Source of the DNA: Sialis fuliginosa
Taxonomy: Eukaryota; Arthropoda; Insecta; Megaloptera; Sialidae
Direction: 5' to 3'
Assembly (NCBI GenBank): GCA_961205875.1
Contig: OY540813.1
Span: 21,051,001-21,115,000, forward strand
Length of the DNA: 64,000 nucleotides
Part shown: in pieces, positions 50,589 through 62,895 of the stretch
Layout of the letters: every line of letters starts with the position of its first letter
Position numbering within the stretch: position 1 is the stretch's first letter
Notes under the pieces: generated by a model
Database searches by the model: none
What the model was told of the DNA's origin: nothing
What the model saw: only the letters and a program-made list of their open reading frames with translations
Program-made: the position numbers and the translations under genes

Positions 50589-51094
50589 CAGTGTGGTCCC
50601 GATTAGAGATGATTTTTTTTAATGGAATGGCCTATTTATTTCTACTTTATTCCTATTTAAGATGTCTATACAACGATACAATATTTTTGAAAAACGTTGA
50701 AGGGTTAGTGAGATTAAAAAAAAAGTTTTTATATTTTATTTTTAAGACATTAATTTGAAAAATTATTTTAGGATTATTTTGGAGATTTATTCTTGCATTT
50801 TGGTGTTACAGTAAAATTAACTTTGCACCACCAAAATATTCATGCAGAATTCAATTATTGTATATTATTGTATAAAAGTTCATGTCCGTTAAGAACTGCA
50901 AACTTTCGAAAATTCAGTGTTAGAAAACACGATTTTTTAAGTGGAATTTTTAATTCTGAATATCTAATATGAGGTTTTTGTTAGTATCAAGATCTACTTA
51001 ATTTTGAAAAATATAACTATACAAAAAATTTATCAAAGGACCTAATAATTTTTTGTCATTCACACCTTTTAATGCATGAATCTGGGGACACACT
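50589..51094. mobile_element. Tc1/mariner-type MITE
   Basis: The left end is TA-CAGTGTGGTCCCGATTAGA; the right end mirrors it (AATCTGGGGACACACTA-TA). A CAGTGTG terminus with TA duplication is typical for Tc1/mariner. About 500 bp with no transposase frame. Confidence 0.7.
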
Positions 51095-54000
51095 ATATAT
51101 TCAGCCAAATATTATCTCTATAGATAACGATAAGATTAATCATAAAACCAAAATCCCTGTGTATTCATTAACGTTCGAATGAACTGATGTACATTTTCTT
51201 CACTCACTGTTGACAACTTTATTCATGTACGAAGAACACAATCGTTGGAGTAAGAAATAAAGTGACACATTCGTGACAAAGTATATTCTTATTTTCATAT
51301 ACTTAGAAAGCTTTTGTGTAAAATTGGATATTACATATTTATTCATAGCAAGACATGAGCAATAACAGCTTGCATGAATATAAAAGTGAGTAAATTAATA
51401 TGAATAAGTGCATTTTATCTATGCAATATGCAACATATTTATTATGATCTATGAATTAAAAAAGCTTTGCATATTTATTGATATACCGGGTGTTCCAAAT
51501 AAAACTTTACAATTTTTTTAAAATTAAGCTGTTTATAGAAAAACTTTTCAGACAAAGATCCTTAAAACAATAATATAGCATCTCGTTTAAAAGTTTGTTA
51601 CTATTAAAAAAAACTAAAAAAAAAATAACACACAAATAAAAGTACTATGATATACTTGTTTAAAAAGTTTTACTGTAAAATGCTCAGTTTTTGAAATAAA
51701 AATTCGTAATATTTTATTTTCCACTTACAATAAATATTTTTGCTTATATAAAATATAATTAGTATTCTTTAATAATTTAGGCATTGACTAAACGTTTATA
51801 AAAGCACGATGTTCCCAATTGGCACAATGTTATTTTTTTATAATATATGTGATATAAAAATTGGACCAATTTTTTTAACAAACCTTTCTTATTACTTATT
51901 ACATATTTTATGGTATAATAAAATTCTATTAATATATTATATAAATATTATATCTATTTATTTTTATTACGCTTATTTTCTTAAATAATATATTATATTA
52001 TACTATTATTATCAAATATAAATATGTTATAAATTCGTTACAAAAATATTTTTGTTAACCAATATATTTTGAAGCCATATGGTATTTTCTCCGGTTTATA
52101 TATTTATAATCGGAATTATATTTTATTTATATTTAGATTGTTCATTTTTCTTACTATTATAAAAAATACAATATTTATAGATAGCACAATTCAATTTATA
52201 TATACATGATAATACCTATTACCAATAATATATCCTCAAAAATAAAATACAAGTGACCGTTGCATTGATCATGATTTTATTATAGAGGTGTGAGTAACCC
52301 TAATTGAGTATATATTTTTTTATTGTAAATAGATTTTTTTTAAGTATCGACTGTATTAATATTTAAAAATTGATAATAAAAACTGTATCGCATGCATAGT
52401 TAAATATGTTAATGAAAATTCAATGCATAAGAACAAAAGGGGGAAAATATTATAAGAAATTATATTTAAATGTAAATAAAATATTTTTATAATTTACTTA
52501 TATTTACTTAAAATGTAATATGGCTGTATGTTTTAATGTTCAACATACTAAATAAATACTTTTTATAAAAAACTTTGTTTGGTATTTCATTTTTAAATAC
52601 CTACCTGTATACTATTTTCATTTCAGAGAAATGTATTAATAATTTTACATGTAAGTACACAATGTTTTAATTAATATATTAAGAGAAAATATTTAAAAAC
52701 AAAATGGTTCACCTCAATCGCGCGCTCGGTAAACAACTTTTATTTATAAAATGGAATGATATATTTTATTATAAGTATCATAGAACATTAAAAAATGGGA
52801 TTCTCGATAACTTATGTATAAAACATTTTTTAAAGCAATACATATCTACTTTGAAACACGTTTTTTATAATCGAAAGAGCACATAATATCAAAAAAAAAG
52901 TAACAACTGCTGAACCGAAAAGAAAAGGTACTCGAGTAACTAAAAAAAATTAGTTTTCCTATTTCTAATGGGTACATAGTAAATTATATTTTTACTCCAA
53001 ATTGCATAGTTAATCAACCCCTTAGTTATTTCCGCACCGTTAAGATCACTATGTATGTATGTCATGTGAATGTAATACATATATAATTCTAATTCAACTA
53101 TGTTCTAGAAATGTCACATAAATACCGGTATTAAATTGATCTGGAATTTGTCGCAAACATAGTTAAATTCAAAACAGACAGACAGTAAACAGTTATTAAC
53201 TATAGTAAAATACGTTATTATAGTCAGATACCATCAGTTTCAAATTTATCAGAATTAGATTATCTTATTGCTTGTTCTTCGTGTTAACACTGTAAAAACA
53301 CAATGGAAAAACGAAAATGTTATATTCATGAAACATAATGTTTATATTAATTAAAATTTATTTTATATAAACATTTGTATTTGTTAAATTTAACGTGTAT
53401 GTATGTAATCCAGTATATTGTATAGATTTTCTAGGTATTAAATAGAATACCTAAAATCACCAGGCATTATGTAAAATCAATTTAATTATATACATTTCCT
53501 AGGCATTGTATATTATGTATATACTACCAAACTAATAGCCATCAATGTTTCAAATATAAAAATAGTGTGAATCGACCAGGTACAAGTTCAGGTACAGATG
53601 TGGTCATACCCTTTTTGTTATAAATCTGATGCAAAAATGTAATTAAAAATATCTTGGATCATTCAATAGCTGCATGTTTGTCCCGAAATTACTAAATTAA
53701 TTATCAAAATAAACATTTTATATTTACAGTCTGTCTGGCTGGTAAACTAGAATATTGTTTTTTTTGCTTACCTATTTCCTAATATTAGGTATCTTAGCAT
53801 TTTATAGAATGCCTACGTGTTCTATACAATCCTTAGGCTAAATAAATAATAAATTTCTATGAAACGAATATATGAAATCGTTCGGCATTGTATATAATTC
53901 CTAGGTAATATATGGAACACCTGAATTTTAAGCTTTTCAGGTAACCTCTCATCAAAATAATTGTGATCAAATATTTCTAATGAAAAAATTTGCAATTTCA

Positions 54001-54193
54001 TTAATTAAATACAAATCAGTATTTTTTGGCTTAACCTCTTAATTTTGTAGAAAAATCGGAAATCAAATATAGATATATGTATATATATTTTTTAAATATT
54101 TAAGATTAAACTATTATAGATACATGCCATGATACAATTATAAGAAGATATGGCATTGCGGATATCAACTAACTTCACTCTGTGAATATATGT
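51095..54193. other. AT-rich stretch without a gene
   Basis: No exon recognised. A solo CCGGGTGTTCCAAATAAAAC motif near 51487 looks like a transposon end but has no partner. Palindrome cluster at 53409-53925 is listed separately. Confidence 0.5.
53409..53925. repeat. Cluster of short imperfect palindromes (AGGCATT...AATGCCT)
   Basis: Variants of a palindromic unit recur: CTAGGTATTAAATAGAATAC then CTA (53431), CCTAGGCATTGTATATTATG (53498), TAGCATTTTATAGAATGCCT (53795) and CGGCATTGTATATAATTCCT then AGG (53883), plus partial units near 53409, 53462 and 53821. Spacing is irregular, so it is not a simple tandem array. Function unknown. Confidence 0.5.
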
Positions 54194-54525
54194 ATATATA
54201 AAGCTCAACGTCTCTCTGTCTGTTTGTCTGGCTAGTGCGCTTATCACTCGAGAACCAATTATCCGATTTACGTGTATTTTTTTTAATTCATAGGTACGTT
54301 CTCTGGCCAGGTTATAGGCTATATTTTGTTACATTAAGTAACAACAACTAATAGACGATAATAGTAAATCAAGTCGGAAAAAAGTTTGCCAGCGCGCTTT
54401 TGCAGTACGCTCTGCCTAAACTGCTGTATATTGAACAAAATAATGTAGTTTTTTACAATAATTTATTACAATAATAACTAATCGTGTTTATACTTATTGT
54501 TAATTCAACTATATTTTTCAAGGAT
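54194..54525 (+). mobile_element. Old truncated copy of the 3.7 kb Helitron family
   Basis: Shares TATAAAGCTCAACGTCTCTC, TTATCACTCGAGAACCA, AATTCATAGGTACGTTCTCT, GGCCAGGTTATAGGCTATAT and AATCAAGTCGGAAAAAA in order with the 5' part, then jumps to a diverged piece of the 3' part. The hairpin and CTAG end are missing, and it is more diverged than the three young copies. Confidence 0.75.
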
Positions 54526-54949
54526 ACAAAAACTCATGTGACGTCATGCGCAAAACAATACCAAAATGGAACTCGGGAATGCCATATCTGTATTAATTGT
54601 ATCATGGGTACATGCTTCCATTCAAAAATGTATCTTGACAAATACAGAAAAATACATTTTTAGTACAGAGATGTAATAAAATGAGGTAGAAGCGCTTGAT
54701 CAGGACTAAAAAAGTGACATGAGAACTAACAAAAAGGTCTTCGCAAATTGCAAGAGGGCACAAAAGTAATTTGACAACGAAAAGCAATATCATTCAATTG
54801 CATGAAGGAGGGATGCAAAACTAACATCCCATGCACCCCGGTTACTAACCTTCCTTAGTCCACAACTGCATTAAGGCTTAGTATTTCGACTGATCATGAA
54901 TCAAATAATATTGTTATATTAAACATATATTTTATATTTTATTTGGTAA

Positions 54950-55110
54950 CTAGCTGTTACCCGTGACTTCATCCGCGTGAAATTTGTATTTTTTTTTTAT
55001 CTAGTTATTTTTTCGGGATACAAGGTAGCCTATGTTCTTCCTCAGGATTCAAGCTATCTCATTATGTGGCTATCTACCTGCCAAATCATCAAGATCAGTT
55101 CAGTGGAGTT
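54950..55110 (-). mobile_element. Helitron 3' end remnant upstream of the orphan gene
   Basis: On the - strand this ends CACGCGGATGAAGTCACGGG, TAACAG, CTAG (CTAG at 54950-54953) and then T, a typical lepidopteran Helitron 3' terminus. Preceding phrases GGTAGCCTATGTTCTTCC and TCGGGATACAAGG (on the + strand) match common copies. The 5' part fades out before 55150. Confidence 0.6.
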
Positions 55111-55276
55111 CAGTGGATGTATTTTTTCAAAATAAGAAACAAATGACAACTTGAAAATGAAATGTCAAGATTTCCAGTTTATATTTTATATTCTTATTAT
55201 TAATGTCATATTGACACGTTATTTTTTACCGTATTAGCATGACGAAGGAGGATTTCTAATAAAAATTTGATATGTA

Positions 55277-56767
55277 ATGTGCAATACCTTTTTTAAAATA
55301 ATCTTATGTTTATTAAGTTGTTCTAAAAAGAAAAAGAAATATACAAAATTAAAAAGTATTGAATATAAATTAGAAGATATTACTAAGCAAGATTTAGAAA
55401 ATTCATTTAGTAATAAATCAAGTGTGACAGTTAAGCCAGAGGTATTTTTATTTACATAGATTTTAATAATATATGTATACCTATAGTTTATTGTTTACGA
55501 TTTAATTGTAGCTGCCAAAACACATGTCTGCAAAAAAATCAATACACACAGTAAGACGCAAAACAAATCTATCGACAGAATTAGAAATTATTACATCATC
55601 GGATATGAAATCTGACACATCAAAATCGAGCGGTGATAATTCTAGCAGAAAATCAAAAAATAGAATTCAAAGAAATGTTATCCAGACTGATGAAAATTTA
55701 AAGTATAAATCAACGGAAATTGATAATAATTCTGATAGCAATTATCAAGAGGAAAAGGTATATTAATACGTTTTATTTTATTATACATATGTAATAGGTA
55801 ACCACAAAATAATATTAATTAATTTACTAATAAGCAGCACGTAGTGTATTTCCAACTTACTTCTTAAAATTATATTTCAAATACTTACATACGTATTAGA
55901 TATTTTTAATTAAATATTATCAACAAAACAAAAATGTGTGATGTTATATAAATATTATATTATATTTTTCTACTTTTTTAGTTATTTAAAAACGTATCTG
56001 AAAATGAAACTTTCAAATTTTCATTGAAAAATATAAAAAGCAGTAGAAAAAGTTTTTCGGTCAATAACCCTAATTCATTCAGCAAAGAACTGACGGAAAC
56101 TAAAAGTGAAATCGATAGCGATCCTTTATTACTTAATTCTCGAAAAAACAAGAACACTTTCAAATTTAAGATAAAACAACAATACATTGATGAACAAGCA
56201 AATGAACAACTGTCCTTCCAAAATAAATCTGAAAATATAGAAGCAGATAAAATTAATCTAGGAGATGTCAATACCGATTATACTCTCAGTGAGAGTAGCA
56301 ACAATAGAAAGTTGAGAAAGAAAAAGAAAACAAAAAAGATTAATAAGAATAATGAATGCAGTGATGTGAAAAAATACAACCAATCAGAGCCAGTATACAA
56401 TGTGCATAGTGCAATATCTGTTTTTGTTAAGGCACCAAACGAGATTGATTTAAAAAAGAAACATTTCATTGGAAATCCAGATGATCTTATTGATCCAAAT
56501 GAAAAAGTTGATAAGAAAAATAAAATTGAAGATGAATTCGAAGAAATTTGTTTAGATGATACAGAAGAGAATGTTTCAAAACAGGCAAATAAATGCATGA
56601 AATCTGATATTGACGGGAATAAAACAAAAGAAATGTCTAACCAATCTTTTACAAAAAAGAAAACTAAAAAGCTTTTGTGTTGCTTTTTATCAAAGAATTT
56701 TTTAAAACATCGTAAACATAAGAAAATGCTTAAGCGCTCGAAAAATTATGCTGTTATTGAACAATAA
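55277..56767 (+). CDS. Orphan Lys/Glu/Ser-rich protein, 398 residues, three exons
   Basis: Exons 55277-55441, 55512-55757 and 55982-56767, with introns of 70 and 224 bp, all joins in phase 0, donors GTATTT and GTATAT, acceptors TTGTAG and TTTTAG. The ATG at 55277 is chosen because an in-frame stop (TGA) lies 9 bases upstream. Residues 1-16 are MCNTFFKIILCLLSCS, a short hydrophobic Cys-rich segment followed by five lysines; it is too short for a sure signal peptide and could be a lipidated anchor. The rest is hydrophilic and low in complexity, probably disordered, with basic clusters such as RKLRKKKKTKK and acidic stretches (DEFEEICLDDTEE). The C-terminus has a second Cys pair (KKLLCCFLSKNFLKHRKHKK) and ends NYAVIEQ. 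I do not recognise the protein. The joined frame over 1.2 kb of A/T-rich DNA with good splice sites makes a real gene likely. Confidence 0.75.
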
Positions 56768-56809
56768 ATACATATTTCAATATATATCATGTATATTTGT
56801 AAGTTCCTT

Positions 56810-56815
56810 AATAAA
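56810..56815 (+). terminator. Poly(A) signal of the orphan gene
   Basis: AATAAA 43 bases after the stop codon; another AATAAA overlaps the stop at 56763. Placement fits a short 3' UTR. Confidence 0.5.
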
Positions 56816-56891
56816 ATATTGTAATCAAATATTCTTTCCTTTACTATTTATATGTATATATAATATAATAATTTATGTGTATATATATATA

Positions 56892-57449
56892 ATATCAACT
56901 TTTTGGAATGATCTGTGTTCCTTTATAGTCCTCGGTCCCGGCTTTAAATTTTGAAATAAAAAATACTCCTCTGAATCTTCGTGAGTAGATTCATTTTGGC
57001 GTAACTTACAACTTTTTTATCTTCGAAAATTCTGAGAATTGGGCCGTTTTTGATGTGGCATGCGTCAAACATGTGCAAAAACCAGCCGGTTATTTATAAA
57101 TTACATAACATACATTACATTACATAACATCACATGTTGAGGGTGTAGGTCTCACTAAATACCTCAATATTTTTGTAGGTCAATATATTTCCTGATGTTT
57201 GCATTATAAAATCTTGTAATTCAAGTAAAAAAGAAACGGTTATTCGTTTTCCTATAACTATCGTTAAATTGACATGTTTGACGCATGCCACAACAAAAAC
57301 GCCCCAAGAATTTTCGAAAATAAAAAAGTTGTAAGCTACGCCAAAATGAATCCACTCACGATGTTTTAGAGGAGTATTTTTCATTTTGAAAATTTAAAGC
57401 CGGGACCGAAAACTATAAAGGAACACAGATCATTCCGAAAAGTTGATAT
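56892..57449. mobile_element. Foldback MITE just after the orphan gene
   Basis: The left arm (about 56892-57080) begins ATATCAACTTTTTGGAATGA, and the right arm (about 57265-57449) ends TCATTCCGAAAAGTTGATAT. Shared inner phrases are ATCTGTGTTCCTTTATAG, GGTCCCGGCTTTAAATTTT and CATGCGTCAAACATGT. No frame. Confidence 0.8.
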
Positions 57450-58949
57450 ACCATTTATTAATATACTAATACATATCATCAAACAGGGGCGTCTGCAGAA
57501 AATTTTGGAGGAGGGTGTGGCTTAAAAAAAATTTTTAAGTTACCGTATTGTATATATGTATAATCTTCTGATATTACTTAAATTAATTTAAGTACTTTTT
57601 AATTTTTCCGAATAAATTAAGATTCATCAGATAACAAAATTTAAAGAAAAGCTGTCATGTGTATCACGGGATTTTCTTATATGCTATTAAATACCTACTA
57701 AGTAGACAGTGTAAGTAAGTGTAAGTAAACAAATCATAATTAATTAAATCAATATAGTTGTAAAACAATTTAAAACATCATATTTTCTGCAATTCGTTAA
57801 TCATTTGTACAAGTTCTCTTGATTTTTATAACTAAATTCGTGGACAATATTTAAAACCAATTTTAAATTACACTTAACTATTTTTCGTTTTATTATTTTA
57901 TATATTAAATTAAAAACATCAAGCTTAATAACTATAAAATAAACATATTAATTTGTGTATTAACAAAATTAGATAGTCAAACATTAACCCAGATACAAAA
58001 GCTGAAGTGCTGTAGCAATAATTTTCATTACACAGGACACATGTTTAATACTACACTATGATCAAACAGTGTAATATTCAGCATGGTTATGACAGCAATG
58101 TATCTACAACTTATGTGTTATCGTATAATGGGTTCGGTAAGAGGTAACTTGACTTAACGTATGTGCGAATTGACAATTTGTACTTCAACTGAAACCAACG
58201 CTCTAAGAAGAACAAGACACCGTTTGTGAATAGAACAATAAACATTTGGGATACTATTGTATGAATTTAGTTAACCATAAATCCTTTATATCGACACTTC
58301 ATGTTCAAATCAAATGAGTTGTTTTTAAATGTAATTCATGTTGAGAGTTGATTAAAAATGGAAGTTCAAATACCTGACTACACTAATACATGTCAACTTA
58401 AAAATTATAAACTTGCAAGTTGTTTTTAAAGATGTCGTTTGGCTGTGTAGTCGCTTATCTCTCAAATTATTTTTATGTATTCCTTTCGCACCTTTATGTG
58501 ACGTACGACTACATCTATTCTGTGAAACTTCTTAGTCCAGTACATTTAGACGAAAAATAGATGTTTCTGGGGGAAAATTCGCAAGCAGCTGAATTTTTGT
58601 ATACACCTTCATTTTGTCTTTATAAATAATGTGCCAAAAGTCCCCAATAATCCCATGCGAGCATACTTTTTAACAACCCACAAAAGGTGCTAGCAATTAT
58701 TTATATTTATTTATTAATGATATACTAATTTATTATAATATTAACAGGCAATTAAATATATGTTGGTACCTATGCCTATATGAAATAAAAAAAGGTTAAA
58801 TGTAAACATATTGGTTTCGATTATTAATTTTGTTTCACAACATACTTTTTCCTACAGATATTATATTATATATAAGTATGTATATATACTTTTTTAAATC
58901 GTCTTTGAGAGCTCTTTAGTTTGATTCCCATCATGATGAGTTTTGATGA
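57450..58949. other. AT-rich intergenic stretch
   Basis: No gene recognised. A more balanced patch near 58540-58680 (CGCAAGCAGCTGAATTTTTG) looks like a fragment of an unidentified repeat. Confidence 0.45.
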
Positions 58950-59838
58950 TTTTGCTTTCTCTATCGAAGATGCGAGAAGCTTGGTGATCGTTTTAAAATG
59001 GGAAAAAAAATGTTCTCCGATTTCAAAATTTTAACTTGATCTTTCCGTTTCAGGTCAAGACAAACACTTTTCATTCCGTATCTATTTGTCTGTATGTCCG
59101 TGTGTCTGTCTGTCCCCCGAACCCTTTTCACACGCATAACTCATGAACCACTGAACCGATTTAATGAAGCTTGGTTGTTTGGTTGGGTCTGGCTTGAATA
59201 CAGTGAGCAATGTGGGTGATTCTAATTAATTATGTAAAAAAAATCTTTCTGGCTCAATCATAAATCTTTAGTGATTATTAATCCTATAAAATTTCATGTT
59301 AAACACATGTTATAGAGAATATTATTTTCTATAATTTATGTCCTATTCATTTTTATTCTATATTATTTCAATCTTTCTTTTATTAATTTGTCAGTATTAC
59401 GTATAAGAAAGTCTCCCATGGTAGATATTTTCAATATATCTTAAGAACGAATGTTTTTTCTAGAGCACTCAATTTTCCATAAAATAGGTCACCACAACTT
59501 TTGTAGTAAAATATTCCCTTACGAAATTTATCTCATTTGCTTTAAAAATCGTCTTTTGTAATGTCATTTTGACGTTTGTTTGACAAAATTTAGAGTTAGA
59601 TTGAAATTGTCAAAAAATTAAAAATGTACGAAAAAATAATCAGGCGCATATAATGAAAAATTTCGAAATTTTTTTTAATAAAATTATGTAAAAATGAAAT
59701 GGTTAACCAATGGCAGGCAATTCATCTGAATACTTTATCGGTGCTTATTATAATTTATTCTTCAATAATATAATTATAATTAACCATCATTGGATAAATT
59801 TAGCAAGAGGAATCACTGTGCTTTTACTAGCAGATGTT
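58950..59838 (+). repeat. Dispersed repeat family A, longest copy
   Basis: Begins around TTTCTCTATCGAAGATGCGA and has TCCGATTTCAAAATTTTAAC, GATCTTTCCGTTTCAGGTCA, a GTCTGTCTGTC tract, CATGAACCACTGAACCGATT, AATGTCATTTTGACGTTTGT, ACTTTATCGGTG, and at the end TTTAGCAAGAGGAATCACTG. The part at about 59230-59440 is absent from copy 1 and resembles 11970-12140, so it is probably an insertion. Confidence 0.65.
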
Positions 59839-61435
59839 TTTTTTATATATTAAATCAATTCTTGAAAAAGTCTTGTTTTATTTATTTTCAGATATGACAA
59901 AAATTCTACATTATATATAGATTTTTATAAATATCACATAAAAACAAGAAAGTGTAAGAAAGAGAAAAAGAATACCTTAATCTTAAAATACAAAACACGA
60001 TTTTTAAAGTATAAAATTCTGTGAAATACCTACAACAATCGCTTGAAAATATATTCAAGACAGGCACTTTTTTATACAAAATACTTCTTTGAAACGAACT
60101 TAAAGATATTAAAGAAGCATCAATAAAAAACGAGATCGTTATTGCTTTTAGATCTCTGTAAGCTTATACACTTATCGGACATTTGTTAGATTTTTATTCC
60201 ACTCCATGAATATTATTTGTATTACAACTTATAAAATATATATTCTTTAAAGTATACAGGAGCGGTTCCTCATACTTTCACATATGTACATACATATATT
60301 TTTTTAAATTAATAATTCCTGTCGCATTATCTTTATTTTACTTACTAAACTTACATAATAGATCATTATCAGACATGATATTTACATTTTTGACAAATAT
60401 TTTTTTTCAAAATGGATATCTTTATTACTTAAGTGTTTTCTCTTCAATAAAAGTAGGAAATAATTTGATCATCTCGGTATGAATCATATAAATTTTTATT
60501 TTTAGGAGCAGAGCCCTATTAATCTCACTTCCTTTCGTGTCACAACAAAATATCTCGTAAATATAAAAAAGTTAAAAAATACAACCATGCATATACATTT
60601 AAATTAAAATTGGTGCCAGTAGGGAGCTCGAAACAATTATTTTATATGTGCCCCATCCCCCTATTCGAATATAGATCACCGCAACCACATAAATCAAATT
60701 AATTAAACTTTGTGTACTTCGTATTATACAAGATCGTCGATGATGTGCAATGAGATGTTTTTTGTCGGAAATAGAAACAGATATAGCTATATATATTTTT
60801 TATACATAATTTCAGATTTTTAATGCTGATTTTTTACTTCATGGTTTGTATATCAATTGGATATTGATATATCATAAAGCGTTTCATTTTAAAATTTGTC
60901 ACTTTTCAGTTTTATATAATTTTTCTTCAAATAAAAGTACCTAATGTCGACTGGATTGCTCTTTTTACGACAGTTTTGTAATGAATAAATAAACAAAAAC
61001 TAAATTAATTAAACTATAGCTTCCAATATTTTTTAAACAACACATAAATTAAGAAACACAACAAATTATTAGCTAACGTACCGCCACTGCTGTACTTTTC
61101 TCGACATTTGAGTATTTTCTAAAAATAAAAAGTTACCGTGGAAAATACATCGAAAAGTCCTTCACAGTCTTTTGTATAAAATACGATAGTATCAAATGAA
61201 AATTCATTGTAGTTTTTTGTAAGCAGGTACATATTGTTATCTTTATATAAAAAGTCACTAAACCCATTTTTGTACTTGTGTTTTTACATATTGAAAAATG
61301 TAACTAATTGTAAGCTATCTCTGTCCACCTCCTTCTTCATAAAACTTCTAAAAAACTGTAATATATAGAAGTCCTACCAACGACAAATGGGCAGAATAGG
61401 CAGTTTCAACGACTTCTTATAACTAAATAAAACAT
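59839..61435. other. AT-rich intergenic stretch
   Basis: No gene or clear repeat seen. Confidence 0.5.
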
Positions 61436-61530
61436 CTACCAAGTAAATGCATAGTGCGTCCTCGTACTAAATTCACCAAAGGTAGTTAAATATCGAACAG
61501 TTTTAATAAACACCGATAAAGCTTTCACAG
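61436..61530 (-). repeat. Family A, inverted 3' end
   Basis: On the - strand: TTATCGGTGTTTATTAAAAC, TACCTTTGGTGAATTTAGTA then CGAGGACGCACTATGCATTT, equal to the 3' part of copy 1. The 5' part is absent or decayed. Confidence 0.6.
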
Positions 61531-62006
61531 TGGTGTTCTCACTTAATACAAAAAAAAACATACCTGCGCTTATGGTTTTTATACACGTCATTCAGATTAG
61601 ATTTTTAATAAAAATTAGTTGGTAAAAAATATCTGTGCTCAGCGTAGTATTTATAAAAAAAATCGAGCTAAAATAAAATCGCCCAAAATAAAAAATATAT
61701 AATTAAATATAAAGCACGGTTTTATTAGTCATTTTTTATCTCAATTTTAATGCTGCATAGGAAATATGAATGCCAAAAAAACTATTCGAAACATTTTCAC
61801 AGTCCGGACCTTAAGAACGATATTTCGACTCTACGTTGTACTTTTTGACAAGGACATAAAAATTCGTAAAGTTGTACTTATATCAAACCTTCCTCTACAA
61901 ACTAGATTATATTCAAAAACCCGTGCAGTCCCTTCTTTAAGGCGGGTTGAGTTTATCTAATGTATCATGCAAATGGTTATTCGGACAAAAAATAAATAGG
62001 GTAAAA
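61531..62006. other. Spacer between two family-A pieces
   Basis: Contains a 64-codon frame (61766-61960) without a recognised domain. Nothing else is supported. Confidence 0.4.
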
Positions 62007-62285
62007 AAAAACATCTGCCAAGAAAATGCACAGTGCTTCCTCGTGTTAAATTCACAAAAAGTTAAGTTAATTATTAAACTGTTATGTCAAAGTAAATAGC
62101 AATTTTAAAAAAAATACGATTTTTTTAAGCGAATTGAGATAAATCTTTGTAAAAATGTTTATCTTGACCTGAAACGAAAAGATCTAGTACAAATTTTGAA
62201 ATCACAGAACAAATTTGTTTTCTCTTTAAAAAATGATTGTGGGGAAGCAAAAATCAGTTTGATGATAAAACTGTACTCTTTAGAA
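62007..62285 (-). repeat. Family A, inverted, internally shortened copy
   Basis: On the - strand the 5' part (GATTTCAAAATTTGTACTAG, ATCTTTTCGTTTCAGGTCAA) and the 3' end (GAATTTAACACGAGGAAGCA then CTGTGCATTTTCTTGGCAGA) are only about 200 bp apart, so the middle is missing. Confidence 0.6.
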
Positions 62286-62755
62286 TAATAATAGCAAATT
62301 TATTCTAAAAATTTGTTTCATCCCATGTACTCACACAAAGCAAAAATTAATTACTGGAAAACTGTATGGACTATTAGGCTCCTTATAAAGACTACTTATG
62401 AAGTCGAAACACGTGTTGAGTGCGTACATTTTTTGCTTTACACAAGCATTGAAAAATATTTTTTTTTAAATTGACTGATAAAACTATATGAGTTGCGCGT
62501 GACAGCTTGTCGTTCTATTTAGGTCGCGGTGCTTAAAAGTTTGGGAATCACTGTTTTACGGTACAAGTATTGAATGTTTCTATAGATTTATAGGCAATAG
62601 TATTTACACACGTGTACTATTGCCTATTTTTGTGGTTTGAACAGGATATTTGAATGCTTAAGCAAGACGCGGGATTATCTAATCTGGAGAGCGACGGCCA
62701 TATTCCAGAAGTGGATTATTAATTAAAATATTTATTTCTCCTGACAGTTAAATGT
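62286..62755. other. Intergenic sequence between the repeats and the synthetase
   Basis: Contains a hairpin at 62590-62626 (stem AGGCAATAGTA / TACTATTGCCT) and a GTTTGGGAATCACTG phrase near 62547 common in insect repeats. No gene. Confidence 0.5.
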
Positions 62756-62769
62756 TTTATTCTTTTATT
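62756..62769 (-). terminator. Paired poly(A) signals of tryptophanyl-tRNA synthetase
   Basis: TTTATT at 62756-62761 and 62764-62769 read AATAAA twice on the - strand, about 130 bases after the stop codon. A third candidate is at 62731-62736. Confidence 0.5.
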
Positions 62770-62895
62770 ATTTACAAATAAGAAATTAGCAAGTATAATT
62801 TTAAGTGCAAAACAATAAATTAAAAACAACAGTTCATCAATAAATACAAAACATAATTTTATAATAGAATGAATTAAGCTACATGAAAATCATTC

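Noticed and set aside
51486-51510. CCGGGTGTTCC transposon-end-like motif
   Set aside because: No inverted partner was found within reach, so no element can be bounded.
55978-56598. Two - strand frames (97 and 106 codons) opposite exon 3 of the orphan gene
   Set aside because: Ser/Phe/Leu-rich shadows of the Lys/Glu/Ser-rich + strand exon.
62590-62626. Hairpin considered as a microRNA precursor
   Set aside because: The stem of about 13 bp is too short for a precursor.
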